The notes below the pieces were generated by a model, which saw only the letters and a program-made list of their open reading frames with translations, did no database searches and was not told the origin of the DNA. DNA of 64,000 nucleotides, from assembly GCA_027604705.1 (NCBI GenBank), contig JADHYV010000010.1:310001-374000 (forward strand), written 5' to 3'. Shown one piece after another: positions 11,181 through 22,713 of the stretch. Every line of letters begins with the position of its first letter. Position 1 is the stretch's first letter. Made by a program: the position numbers and the translations under genes. Source of the stretch: Allomyces arbusculus (taxonomy: Eukaryota > Blastocladiomycota > Blastocladiomycetes > Blastocladiales > Blastocladiaceae).

Positions 11181-14100
11181 ATGTTGTCGGGCGGCCCGCC
11201 CCCATCGCCGCCGCCGGCGCGCCCATTGAGCGCGCACGGTCCCGCAGCCGCCACGACAACGCATCCACGGACCCCACCTCTCGGCGCATCTCGGTCGCCG
11301 CTGTCGCCGTCGCGGCAGTCGCATCAGCGGACGAGATCCCCGTTTGCCGCCGCGAACACGTCGAGCCCCAGCCGGTCGCCGCGCGGCGCCCACCGCGCGT
11401 TCGCAGCCGCCGCCGCCACCGCCGACGACCACGTCGAGCTGCAGCTGCCGGCGGCCGACGGCTCAGAAACGGACGAGAACGAGGACGAGGCGCACCGGGT
11501 CATTCAAATGGACCCGACGGGCCGGTTCCATTGCTGGAACGTCTGCCTCGGCCGCGGTACGTCCTGGCTGGTGCTGCAAGGGTGTCTCGCACGAATGACG
11601 CGCGAGTGGTCACGACTGACGACTTTCGCACGCGTACGCGGATGGTTCGTCGGTGCTAGGCGCCTACAAGGAGGTTTACAAGGCGTTCGACACCGAGGAG
11701 GGCGTGGAAGTTGCATGGAACCAGTTACGCTGCACAGACGGCATGTCGAAGCGCGAGCTGCAAAAAGTGTGCTCGGAAGTGCACCTGCTGCAGAGGCTGC
11801 ACCACGACAATATTATCCAGTTTTTCCACGTCTGGACGGCCAAGTCACCGCGCGACGGTGGCCGCGAGCGCGTCTTCTTTATCACCGAGCTCATGACGTC
11901 CGGCACGCTCAGCTCCTACGTGCGCAAGGCCCAAGGACCGCTCAAGCCGAAAGTGCTCAAGAACCTGTGCCGGCACATTTTGCGCGGGCTCGCGTACTTG
12001 CATTCGTGCACGCCGCCCGTCATTCACCGTGATTTGAAGCTGGGTACGTCTCTCTTTTTCATTATCGGCGGTTGGCGGACGGATGGCGCAAGGTTTGCAT
12101 GGGTCGGTTGAGTGGTTCGCGAGCTAACGCACACTGTTGCCTGGTGCGCTCCGTTTAGACAACATCTTCATCAGTGCGTTTCGACCTTGCTTGAATGCGT
12201 GCGCCGCAGCCCGAGAACGTACGCGCTGATGTCATGCCCTGTCCGCTGCCCTTAGATGGCAACAACGGCGTGTGCAAGCTCGGCGACCTCGGGCTCGCTA
12301 CGCTCAAGACCAAGGACCACGTCTCGTCGGTGCTCGGCACACCCGAGTTCATGGCGCCAGAACTCTACGACGAGAGCTACAACGAGCGCGTCGACATCTA
12401 CGCGTTTGGCATGTGTGTGCTCGAGCTCGTCACGAAGGAGTACCCGTACCAGGAGTGCAGCAACCAGGCGCAGATCTACAAGAAGGTCACGGCCGGGATC
12501 AAGCCCCTTGCGCTCGACAAGGTCACGGACCCGGACACGCGCGAGTTTATTGAGCTCTGCATCGAGTACGATTATCACAAGCGGCCCACTGCCGAGCAGC
12601 TGCTCCACCACCCGTTCCTCGCTGTGGACGGCAGCGCGGGTGCCACAGTGACGATTCCGCAGTCGTTCCCACCGGCGCCGTTCCCGGCCGACGCGCTGAT
12701 GTCTGCCGAGGACCGACTGGCCGCGAACATTTCGGGCAGCATTATTGACCTCTCGCACGACGGCGCCAGCGACGCGTCGTCGTACAGCGTCCCGCTGCCG
12801 CTTGAGGCGTTTGCCGCGCTGACCAAGCCGCGGCGCGCGCCCGATGCTGTGACCGCTGCTGCGACTGCTGCCGCTGCCTCCGCGCTGCCGCCCATGACGA
12901 CCATGGACCTCCCGCCTGTCGCATCGACGCACGCCGACGTGTGTGGATCGCGCGTGACGATGGATCTCGTCTCGATTGACGTGCCGCACATGACGGTGAA
13001 CCTGAAGATGACGACCCACGCGTCCCAGCCGGCCGACGGTACCGGTACTGGTGGGTCCGACGAGGCGCGCAACATCAAGTTTCCGTTCTTGCTTGTCGAG
13101 GACACGCCCACGGTCGTGGTCGCGGAAATGGTGCGCGAAGGGATCATGGACTTGCCCGATGCCGCGTCGCAGCGGCAGGTGGAGCACATGATTCGCACAC
13201 TTGTCTTCGGTGACGAAACGTCGGCCGCCGTGCTCGCCTACGTGAACCAGCCCGAGGGCGTCGGGTTGAACGAGGCCGAGCTCGAGGCGTGGATGAGCAA
13301 GATGCAGGCCGAGCGGCTGCTGCTCGACGACGAGGAAGACGACGAGTTTGATGACGATTTTGATGACGATGGGTTCGTCGAGGACGACGAGACGGTCGCG
13401 GCTATGCCGCGAGCAAAGCAGACGGTCGCGGCTATGCCGCGAGCAAAGCCGATCGACCTGTCCGCGTCAGCACCGAGCGTCTTGACCTCGCATCAACCCG
13501 AGCCGACGCTCAGTGGGCTCGGCATCGACTTCCACTCACCGCAACCCGGAGCGGAGCCGCAATGGATCCAGCCGCTGTCCGAGTCGACGGCGCGCATTAC
13601 GCTGCCAGAACCGCCGTTGCCGCCCATGCTCACGGTGCCGCTGCCGTCGGTGCCCCTGGAACTGCCGGCGAGCCCCGACGTCGCGATCCCGGCGATCCCG
13701 CCTGACGACCCGTACGAGTCGGTCTCGTTTGAAGCGGCACGTCAACGCGCGCGGTCGCGCGATACGACCATGTCGCACCTGTCGATGCACTCGATCGTCT
13801 CGCGCAGCTCCACGTCGTCGGGATCGTTGTCGTCGTCCGAGTACGCTGGCGCTGGCATTCAGATCCCAGTGATTCATGCGCCCGTGCCACTGACGGCCAT
13901 TACCGAGGCTGTGGCCCCGGGTGACTTGCACGCGGCCGATATTGACGTTGACGCTCTGCGGTCGTCGCGGCCGTCGAGTGGGCAGTGCACGCCCATGGAA
14001 GTGGCCATGCCCCCGCCGATTACCGGTTTCGTCGCCACGTCGCCCGGGGTCGCGACCGTGGTCGCACCCGACGAGTCGCGGTTGCCGCCGACGAGTCCCG

Positions 14101-15338
14101 CCAGCTCGTGCGGCACGCTCAGCGAAGCACACGCCGCTGTCGTTGACGACGAAGTGGATCGCGGCCGGTCGCGCACCGTTGCGGCATCGCGCCCGCTCGG
14201 CCCCATGGCGCCGTCGTCGTCCACGACAGCTGCCGCCACGTCGACCGACTCGACGTGCCCCGGCGAGGGCGCCTACGTGTCGGCTTACCGGCATGCGACC
14301 GCGTCCGTGTCGCGGTCGCCCGCGTCAGTCCCCTCGGGGTCCGGGTCAGCCTCGCTGTCGCCCGAACGCGCGCAGACACCCAACTTCCGGCTGCCGAGTG
14401 GGGCCACGACGGGCGCATCCACGACGGCCGTCAACAGTCCGTACCCCATGTCCGGCACGCCCACGACCAGTGCACGCGCCATGGCACCGACGCCCTACAA
14501 GCCTGCTGACTTGCAGCTGATCAAGAAACTGAGTGAGATGGAAATGGACAAGTTTGATCAGCAGACCGGGAACCGGTCAAGCAGTTTGGCCCGGACACGT
14601 TCAGTGTCGCCGCCCGTCGCCGCGCTTGCGCCGCTCGCGCAGCAGGGTGCGATGTCGCCTACGTTTTCGCATGCGGGGACCAATGCGGCCCAGATGGCCG
14701 CGGTCGCGCAGCTCGCGGGCGTGCCGGCACCCATTCCGCCGAGTACGTGGGTGCGGTCCAAGAGCCTGCCTGGTGGTGTTGGCCTGCCCGTCGGTCTCGT
14801 GCCCACCACGAGCACGCCGCCGGGTGGGCCCGTTGCGTACTCGGCACCGCCCGCGCCGATGCCGCCGCTGCCTGCGAACATCATGTCGCTGCCCATTGCC
14901 ACGCCCGTTGCGCCGCCGTCGCTCGCGCAACTTGCGGCTCTCGCCGGTCCGCTGTCGCCGCCGGCCGCCTCAGGCGGGCTCGTCTCGCCGCCGCCGTTTA
15001 ATACGGCGTTCATGTCGCCGTCGAGCATGCCGCCCATGGGCAACCACATGATGCCGCCGCCGCCGCCGATCGAGTTGCTCGCGCACTCGACTGGGCCCGC
15101 TGCGTGGCCACCAGGACCGGTTCCGTCGGCGCCGCTCGCGCCGCTCCAACCGGTCGGCTCCGCCCTCGTGCCAAGCGCTGTGCTGGGCTCGCCCACGCCC
15201 GCGCCGCCGGGAATGCGGCCCAAGACGCCTGATGCCATGGTCGCGCTCGCGGCACTGCGATCGACGCAGCCCATGGCACCACCTTCCACGGGTGCCGCGT
15301 CGCTCCCACCCATGACGGTGCCTGGATTGCCGCTGTGA
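11181..15338 (+). CDS. WNK: WNK-type serine/threonine kinase with OSR1-C-like domain
   Basis: Four exons: 11181-11556, 11660-12043, 12159-12173 and 12256-15338; 1285 residues. The kinase domain (about 117-383) shows the WNK hallmark. The usual Lys in beta-3 is replaced (EVAWNQL), while a Lys sits in the glycine loop ([13 protein letters not shown]). Also WNK-like are HRDLKLDNIFINGNNG and GDLGLATLK (DLG in place of DFG), and [11 protein letters not shown] in the activation segment. Around residue 530, [20 protein letters not shown] matches the OSR1 C-terminal/CCT fold that in animal WNKs follows the kinase. The remaining ~650 residues are Ser/Pro-rich and disordered, with an acidic run near 612-636. 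Animal WNKs sense chloride and osmotic stress and act on SPAK/OSR1 kinases; that role here is inference. Exon 3 has only 15 nt and codes for DNIFI of the catalytic loop. Confidence 0.9.
13391..13450 (+). repeat. 30-bp tandem duplication inside the WNK tail
   Basis: Two 30-bp copies, differing only at the last position, encode twice the unit [10 protein letters not shown] in frame. It looks like a recent in-frame duplication in the disordered tail. Confidence 0.9.
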
Positions 15339-16422
15339 AGTGAAGCGCAGTGGTCTAATTTTGTGCGTCGATTTTTGCCGTGCCCACCCCACCTCATTCT
15401 GTCTCTTCGTCGTGCCCAATGCCACCATTTCTCTTTTGCTCCCGTTGGCGGGGTTTTGATTGCCGCTTTTGCGTTTCCGGTACTGTAGTAGCCGTCAATT
15501 TGGTTTCGTCGGTCTCTTTCTTTCTCTCCCTCGCTCCTCTTCTCGTTGTTGGTTCGCCGATGCGCTCGTTTGCGCGTCGGCGGACCGACCGCCCGCGCGC
15601 TTTTATGGGCTCTTTTTCTTTCGTTGTCATTGATGTCGTTTGCGTCACCCTCCATACCCTTTTGATCTTTTTTCATTTTCATTTGCGGTCCGCGCCGGCG
15701 CGCGAGCTTCTTTTCTTTTTTGCTCATCCTCTCTTCTTGCTCTTCACCATCCACCCGCTCCAGCTCTTTGCTGCTCGCTCCTGCGCCCCTCTCCCCTTGT
15801 CGTTTGATCTTGAAATGGGAGAAAAAAACAGTAAATCGAGGACGCGCGTTGATGCGGCAGGGATTACGCTTCATTTATCCTCACGTGGCGAACACTGGGC
15901 GCCTTTGATCGCGCGCGGTGTGCCGTGCTGAACTTCAGTTTTCTGCTTCGGCAAAAACGTTGGCCAGCGGCGGTGGCCAACCACCACCAAACCGCCAGAC
16001 GAGACTGATTTCTGCTCCCTCTTCACCGACCCCAACCTTGACCACCGGCAGCAACAGCAACACGTCGAACCCCGCACGCAACGACGACTGGACCGTGAGC
16101 AACTGGACCAGCACGCGACGCAACGCATCAACTTGGCCGGTGCAGGTCGAGCGCAAGTCGAATCCGCCATCAACCTCTGCAAGCCCCCGCACGAACCGAC
16201 CTGTTGCACTTTTCACAACGTGCACCAGTCTACACACCCGGCGAGAACGCGACTTACGACCCGATCGCGCGCGTTACCGTGCTCCCTCGCTCGTTCCCGG
16301 CAGCGTCGCGGTTCTCGCTGCCACTTCGCATTGCCACGGCCGGCCGGCACTACGCCACGAATCCCGACCTCGCTCCTCGCTCCCCGGCCCATTTTGGCAT
16401 ACCTTGACGCCTTTACGCCGCC
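15339..16422. other. Intergenic, no gene recognised
   Basis: The first 500 nt are T-rich on the plus strand (3' UTR and terminator area of the kinase gene). The remainder leads to the fucosyltransferase start. The long frame 15918-16703 overlaps exon 1 of that gene in another phase and is not convincing. Confidence 0.5.
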
Positions 16423-18306
16423 ATGGGACTGACTGCACGGACGCCGTCGTGGCGCGCCGTGCTCAGTGCCCTTGTCGCGACCGCGGCACTGATTGCGCTC
16501 GTCGTGCGCCGGCACCAGCTGGCGTCGAGCTGGGACGAGTACGACGAGGAAATTGCCGATGCCGACGACGGCGATGGGCCGGCACCGCCACGGATTCAGC
16601 CAATTTTGGTGTGGTCGCGGTGTACGTTTGGCGCCTCGCGTCCAGTTTGGCGACTGGTGGGCTGACTATTGATGGCTGCGGGTGTAGGGTACGGCCGCAA
16701 TGATTTCTGGGAGGGCCGGCGGATCGATTATTGCGGTGTCGGGCAGCCGGCGTGCGTCGTGACCCATGACCGTACGCTTTGCTTTTCCGGCTGGCGAATG
16801 GTTGGGAAGCGAACCGGAAGATGCTGACGTGCAACGCACGCTCGGGGGATTGTCGATAGGAAGCAAGCTCGCACACAGCTCGGTCGTCATGCTCCATAAC
16901 GCCGGTACGACTCGGCGCCATGGAAACGTCGCGAGACGTCGAGGACGTTGGGATTGGTTTGCTGTTTTGTGTGCTCAACGTGCATCCTCGTTGTAGACGT
17001 GAACTCGTACGATCTTCCGCCAAGGGAAAAGGGCAAACCGTGGATCCTGTTTGGCCGCGACGCACCCATGAACGTGCGTTCATACTGTGTTTGCCTCGGA
17101 GCGCTGTGATTCACCGTGCTCACGGTTCTCCTCGCTCATGTGCAGAACCCATGGCAAACCGAACCGGAGCACATGCGGCTGTTTGACCTGACTATGACGC
17201 ACCGCACCGACTCGGACTTCCCAATCCCGTGGTTCGACAAGTCGCTCGTCGAGAACGCCTTGCGCCCACTCGACAAGGCGCGCATCTTTGGCAAATTCAA
17301 CAAGTGGAACGACCTGCCCCCGATTGTTTGGATCGAGGACGACTGCACCCCGCCAAGCCAATTCCCGGCGCTCGTCAAGGAACTGATGAAGCACGTCAAG
17401 GTGCACTCGTACGGCAAGTGTCTCAACACGCTCCCGTCGGGCCGCGACCTCGAGCAGGCCGAGTCGCGCACGCGGCTCGTCGAGCCCTACAAGTTCATGC
17501 TCGTGACCGAGTACCGCAACTGCGCCGGATTCGTGCAGGATAAGCTCATGGAAGCGTTTCGTGCCGGCGTCGTCCCGATCGTCGACGGCCCGCGCAATTA
17601 CTCGGCGATTGCGCCGACGCCCAAGGCCATCTTGCACGTCGACGATTTCAAGTCGATTGCCGACTTGGCGGCGTACGTGACGCGCGTCAGCAAGGACCGC
17701 GCGGCTTACCTGGCGCACTTGGACTACCGGATTCACCGCAAGACGGTGCCCGCGGCGTGGCGGCAGTACTGGTCGACGACCATGGAAAAGGGCGAGTGGT
17801 CCGGATGGTGCCACGTGTGCCGGTTCGCGGTCGAGCGGCAGTTTGAGCAGTACCGCGCAGCGTTCAAGGACCACGCGTCGTTTGTACGCGCATTCCGGTA
17901 CCGGTTATCCGACCAAATGACCTGGTACGATGCCGATCCGCGCGCGCCGCCGTCCGAGCATGTGATTGCGTTCTTGGATGGGATCAAGCCGCCGCCGCCC
18001 GATGCGGTCGATGCGCGCAGTATGGGCGCCGTCCATGCGCCGTTCAAGGTGCAGTGGCCCGATCAGACGTGCGTCGAGGGGAAGTGGGCCGCGCTCGCTG
18101 CCAAGCAGGAGATTGAGACGAAACTCGCCGCTGTGCGCCGGCAGGCAAGGAAGAAGCAGCTGGTACAGGAGCGTGCCGCCGGGCAGCAGCAGCAGAAGCA
18201 GGCGCAGCTCAAGCGTCTCCGGGATGCTGGCGAGGTGCTGGACGAGGTCGCGGAGGACCCGAGGTTGCAGGAACAGCAGCAGGCACTACGGCAGCCTTTA
18301 GATTAA
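16423..18306 (+). CDS. GT10 fucosyltransferase, type II membrane protein
   Basis: Five exons: 16423-16621, 16688-16771, 16860-16904, 16997-17073 and 17146-18306; 521 residues. Introns are 66, 88, 92 and 72 nt. A single N-terminal anchor (residues 12-28, AVLSALVATAALIALVV) follows a short basic cytoplasmic end. The GT10 features appear in order: FWEGRRIDYCGVGQP, then CVVTHDRSKLAHSSVVMLHNA, LFGRDAP, the acceptor-side FDLTMTHRTDSDFPIPW, HSYGKCLN, and the donor-binding segment YKFMLVTEYRNC with DKLMEAFRAGVVPIV. The family moves fucose from GDP-fucose in alpha-1,3 or 1,4 linkage (or to core chitobiose) in the Golgi. The C-terminal ~70 residues are a Gln/Lys/Glu-rich, probably coiled tail. It is on the same strand as the GT31 and WNK genes. 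Small exons 2-4 make it nearly invisible as an ORF before 17146. Confidence 0.88.
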
Positions 18307-20306
18307 TTTCTTGGTTTCGTTTTTTTTCTCTTCCGTTTTGATTATCGCGGCGTGTTTGTGTGCTTGGAAGCGGCGTGGCATAGGCTCTTTAGGAACGGCT
18401 CCTGCGTGATCCGAAGCGGCGTGGCATAGTCTTTTCAGGAATGGCTCCTGCGTGATCCGATTCGGATTAACTGGTAGCCGGGAATACAGTCGATACAGTA
18501 GCTGTTGCAGTTTGACGCGTGCGTGAATTTGATGTGGCCTCGAATGGGGAACGTCACAGCGCATTGACAGGTCGATTTTGCAGGCATGGGTCAACTCGCG
18601 GGATGGAATGCCAGGATCAATTGGCCAGTCGCCGCCATTGACCATTTTGAGTACGCCAACCGGTGAGCTGACGAGAAACGAGGAGCGCGAGAGATGCCGA
18701 CAGCGAATACCGATGCTCCTGCTTGTATGTAGCGGAGCAGGGTGAGAGCAATTTTCGCCCTTGTGCAGCGACGATAACCCAGTCGACCCAAGCAGCACGT
18801 GGCGGACTTGACATCTTCCACAAACAATTTTGGGCAACATGCGACGTCGCGATGATGGCATTGACACCAAGACCCCGCAACCCACCTTCGGCCGCGTCAT
18901 GTATCGCATGAATGGCAGCCAGCAGACTTGAGCCAGTGGAGGGAGCGACGATCCGATCGCAAACAAGAGTGGTTCGGCAGCATCGCAACCCGAGAAGCCA
19001 ATTTATGGGCCATGGCCATGTGATACGGCTCGAGCACAGTCGGACACCAGGAGCAGCTTGTCTGAGCGACCAGGAACGATTTGGGATCGAGGGGCCACGA
19101 GCAGCTCGGGTCGATCTCATTTGAATCAAGACTGGCCGACTTGGTTGCGGACGAGCATGCCCAAGTGAAAGACGAGACAGCTCTTCTGACGTGGATTCCT
19201 GCTAGAGCAGTCCTGACCACGTTGTCCACATCAGTTGTTGTGACAACAAGTCACGTTTTGTCATAGCGTCTCAATGGGACCCGCATAAAACGCACGCTCC
19301 CGCCGCCCTTGGTTGAACTTCATACGTACCTTGGCCGAGTAGGTCCTGATCTTGCAGGGGGTCTACTGGCCGGGAAGTTCGTGGCATGGCACTGGCGCTG
19401 CGAGCGGCCCGGTTGCACTGTGTCCCTCACGGGCCAGTGACGGTCGAAATTTTTGGTGGTCATTCATTGCTCTGTTTGCTGGCTTTATTGCGTTTTTCTC
19501 AGCGCCATGCTCATTTCTAAGTGAGATTAGTCGCGTGACTGAGCCGCTGGGTGCGGCACTGAGTTTCCAATGCACGTGCATGCCAATGTACTTTGCACTG
19601 ATGTCAACAAGCAACAATTTAAGATCACCGCCACTGGAGTCGCTCCTGCAGGCACCCTGCAATGAAAAACACTGCCCTGGCCGCTGTGGATTCACGGGTG
19701 CTTGCATCTGGCAAGAGTTTCCTCAAATTGCAGCACATGACCTCTTCCCGCAATCGGATTGATCAATGATTCTCTGTTGCCCAGAAATTCTGCATGTACA
19801 ATCTCTACATTGTTTTTACACCACTTCAGGGCCGCATCGATGAGCAACCCCGACATGCTCTTGGCATGCATCAGTCAAGCGCCCAATGCAGGCGACCTGG
19901 CTCACGCCTTACCGGTTGCTGCAGCTTGCATCGCTCGACAAGCTCAGCTTCCTGGCTGCTCCTGTTGTCGTTACGACGTCGTACCCAAGTTTGAGGAACA
20001 CGTTGCTGCTGCGGCCGCCAGCATCCACGGCAGTTCCAACCACACTGTGCTCAGCACGATGTGATGATACCTTTCGCGGCGCTATGTGCGAACCAGATAT
20101 GTGACCGTCCGTGACACTGACAGACAAAAGACCACCAGGGATCTGCACCCTATGGACCCAAACAAAATGTGAGAATCCTTTTTTGCACAATCACACCAGG
20201 AGAGGCTCGACAGTGATCGAATTTTTAACGCGAGCAGCGCGAGCGCTTTCAAAATGCTAGTCAAATAATCACTATCAATAATGGACGCGGCCGTATCGCA
20301 AAACGT
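18307..20306. other. Gene-poor region with possible eroded LRR-like coding remnant
   Basis: Two kb between convergent genes, lower GC than the flanks. It contains a 46-bp tandem duplication (18367-18458). In 19886-20060 the plus strand reads LLQLASLDKLSFLAA and SYPSLRNTLLL, like leucine-rich repeats, without start, stop or splice context. No intact gene. Confidence 0.45.
18367..18458. repeat. 46-bp imperfect tandem duplication
   Basis: Two adjacent 46-bp units (18367-18412 and 18413-18458) sharing GAAGCGGCGTGGCATA at the start and GGCTCCTGCGTGATCC at the end, with a few differences between. It lies just after the fucosyltransferase stop. Confidence 0.85.
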
Positions 20307-21740
20307 CTACTTGCTCCCGCTCTGTTCAATCTCGCTCAGCAGCGCCTTCAACTTGTCCTTTTGCTCGCTGTTCAAGTTTCGTGGCAGCTCCACCTTCACA
20401 TCCACGTACTGGTCGCCGCGCCGACTTGGGGCGTTGACGTGCGTGACGCCACGGCCGCGCAGCACCTTACGTTCGCCTGGTTGCGTGCCTTCGGGCACCT
20501 TGAGGTCCACGTCGCCGTCGATTGTTGGGACGCGCAACGTGCCACCAAGCAGCGCTGTCGACAGCGGTACCTTGGCCGTGTAGATAATGTCTAGCGAGTC
20601 GCGATCCATCTTGTCGTCAGTTTGTGCATGCATCTAACCCACGCACCACAACGCGACGACCCAGAAATGAAAACGTACCGTTGTTCACGCGCTGGAAGAT
20701 TGGCGACGGGCGCACGAGAATCCTCACGAACAAGTCGCCCGCGAACCCGGCCGGGTCCTCGTCGCCCTTGCCGGCAACGCGCACGCGCATGCCCGATTCG
20801 ACGCCCGCCGGAATATCGACTTGCACCGTCTTGGTCTCCTGCACGCGGCCTTCGCCGTTGCAGCTCTTGCAGTTAGAGTTGGGCGGGACCGATTGGCCGG
20901 CACCCCCACACGCCATGCACGTCGCGGCAATCTGCATCCCGGCCTGCGAAAAGATCTGCTGCCCGGACCCGCTGCACATGCGGCACCGCGACAATTTGGT
21001 GCCCTCCTTGAGCCCAGACCCCTTGCACGGGTCGCACCGCACGTGCGTTGCTAAATTGATCGTCTTGGACGTGCCTTTGACGGCCTCCTCAAACGAAATC
21101 GCGAGTTGCGTCTCGAGATGCAGCTCGTCGGGACTCCACCGCTGCGCCTGGCCCGGCCGCGGCGCCGCGGCGCGCGGTCCACCAAACGGTCCACCGCGCC
21201 CACCCATACCAAACATGCTCGCAAACATGCTCGCCGGGTCGAATCCACCGGCCCCACCACCAAACCCGCCAAACCCGCCAGCCCCACCGGGTCCACCGGG
21301 CCCGCCCTGCTCGAATGCGCCGTGGCCCATGGTATCGTACTGCTGCCTCTTGGTCGAGTCGGAGAGCACGTCGTAGGCGTTTTGAATTTCGACAAACTTG
21401 TCCTTGGCCGACGGGTCGGACGACGTGTCCGGATGGTACTTTTTCGCGAGCTGGTAGTAGGCGCGCTTGATTTCCTTGTCCGACGCGCCTTGCTTGACGC
21501 CGAGTACCTCGTAGAGGTCGCGCTTGGCGGCGGCGTGCGCGGCGGAGGCGTGGAACAAGCGGGAGCACGGCGCGGCAGCCTAATGAAAGGCAGGAAAACG
21601 GGTGCGTTGGCTGGTCAACCTCTGGGAAATCCCAATCGGCCGGAAATGTTGGTTCCCAGTCAACCAGGCTGCCGTACTGCTGCTAATGGCCGACGCACGA
21701 CTGACTGCGCGGCAGCGTGGTTAACGAGCGAGCGAATCAT
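20307..21740 (-). CDS. MDJ1: Mitochondrial DnaJ-type (Hsp40) co-chaperone Mdj1
   Basis: Three exons on the minus strand: 21678-21740, 20679-21579 and 20307-20590; 415 residues. The start at 21740 adds a presequence ([17 protein letters not shown], then CSRLFHASA) that is basic and amphipathic, so import into the matrix is likely. Next comes a J domain (about 42-104) with HPD at 70-72, a Gly/Phe region, and a zinc-finger domain with four CxxCxGxG motifs ([32 protein letters not shown]). The C-terminal substrate-binding domain follows ([34 protein letters not shown]). It is a type I Hsp40 that delivers unfolded clients to mitochondrial Hsp70. The second intron acceptor is the AG at 20591-20592; it restores the join FQRVNN-DIIYTAK. 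The more upstream AGs give either a stop or the wrong phase. Confidence 0.9.
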
Positions 21741-22713
21741 GGTAATAGGTTCAAACGGTCGGGCTAGCGAGCTTGCTTGTCGATCCAAATGTCGCGGATA
21801 GCAATCGAGATTGCTCAACAACTGGCCAATCTTGAACCAACGGGCTGGAAAAGATAGCGGTACTCGTGCGCAAATCAGCCGCGGGCAGTTGCGCTCTTGC
21901 AGAGTGTCGGTTGTCGTGGTTGGCCGAGCGTCGATGGTTGCGACGGTTGCGCGGTGGTGAAAGGGATCAGCAAATGGTCGGCAGTGGCAGCGGCGGCAAG
22001 GACTGTTGATCGTGTGTTCCTGGTTGTTCTCTTGATCGACAGGTGTGGCAGGCCACCGCATCACTGCTCGTGCAGCTTCGACTCAGCGCAGCGGCTCTTG
22101 CGGCCCTGGAATCGAACCCTGGCGTGGCCATGACATTCATTTGCTTGAGTTCGCACCACATCAAGGCGACAGTAGAACTCAACTTTGCCCGCAAAATGCA
22201 TCAAAAGCGTTTTGGGACCGTTGTCTGCGAGAAAGATGGAGGGTCATGACAGACACGACCGCAAGTTGAAGGACATGTCCCCGAGGCTGGCCGCTTTGGC
22301 TCCTGCTCGGTGCTGTGCTCACTTCGCACCGGACCTTCCACGCCGGTGCCATGATCGAAGCACATGACGCGCGCAATGCCGCCAATGGCTCTCTCTCTCG
22401 GGCTGCGCGAGCGCCGAGCCATGTGCCGCGTTGCGACCATCCTTGTCGCGGCCGCAAGGATGGTTCTGGGCACGCGGCTCCACCTGAGCGCACTACGAGC
22501 GGATCGCAGACGCGTCGCGCCGGGCTGCATGGCGCTCGTGATGGAGACCTTGTCGACCGCGAGCACGACGAGACTGCACGCGCGCGAGGGTTGCACCAAC
22601 GGCAAGAGCAACAGCAACGGCATTGCGGTCCCCTGTCCCGCTTCGACCAGCTGGTCGAGACGGCAGGGCGTGCGCGCCCCCTTTGGCCCCCTGCCAACCG
22701 AACCACCAACACG
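21741..22713. other. Intergenic between divergent genes, nothing recognised
   Basis: Promoter side of both the Mdj1 gene (-) and the unknown gene at 22714 (+). No defensible motif or RNA gene. Confidence 0.45.

Noticed and set aside
9596-11659. Very long open frames on both strands (plus 9839-11659, minus 9596-10657)
   Set aside because: Products are GC-driven Arg/Pro/Ser-rich text. Both pass through the T23 tract as poly-Phe or poly-Lys, and the plus one covers the leader and intron of the WNK gene.
15918-16703. A 261-aa plus ORF
   Set aside because: Low complexity, and overlaps exon 1 of the fucosyltransferase in another phase.
18307-20306. A mobile element in the gene-poor gaps (also 37.6-40.0 and 46.1-47.6 kb)
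   Set aside because: No reverse transcriptase, integrase, transposase or capsid motif, no terminal repeats and no target-site duplications were seen.
20591-20633. Alternative Mdj1 junction using the ATG-like MDRDSL segment
   Set aside because: The donor GTACGT is phase 1. Only the AG at 20591-20592 gives an open, homologous join (NN-DIIYTAK).
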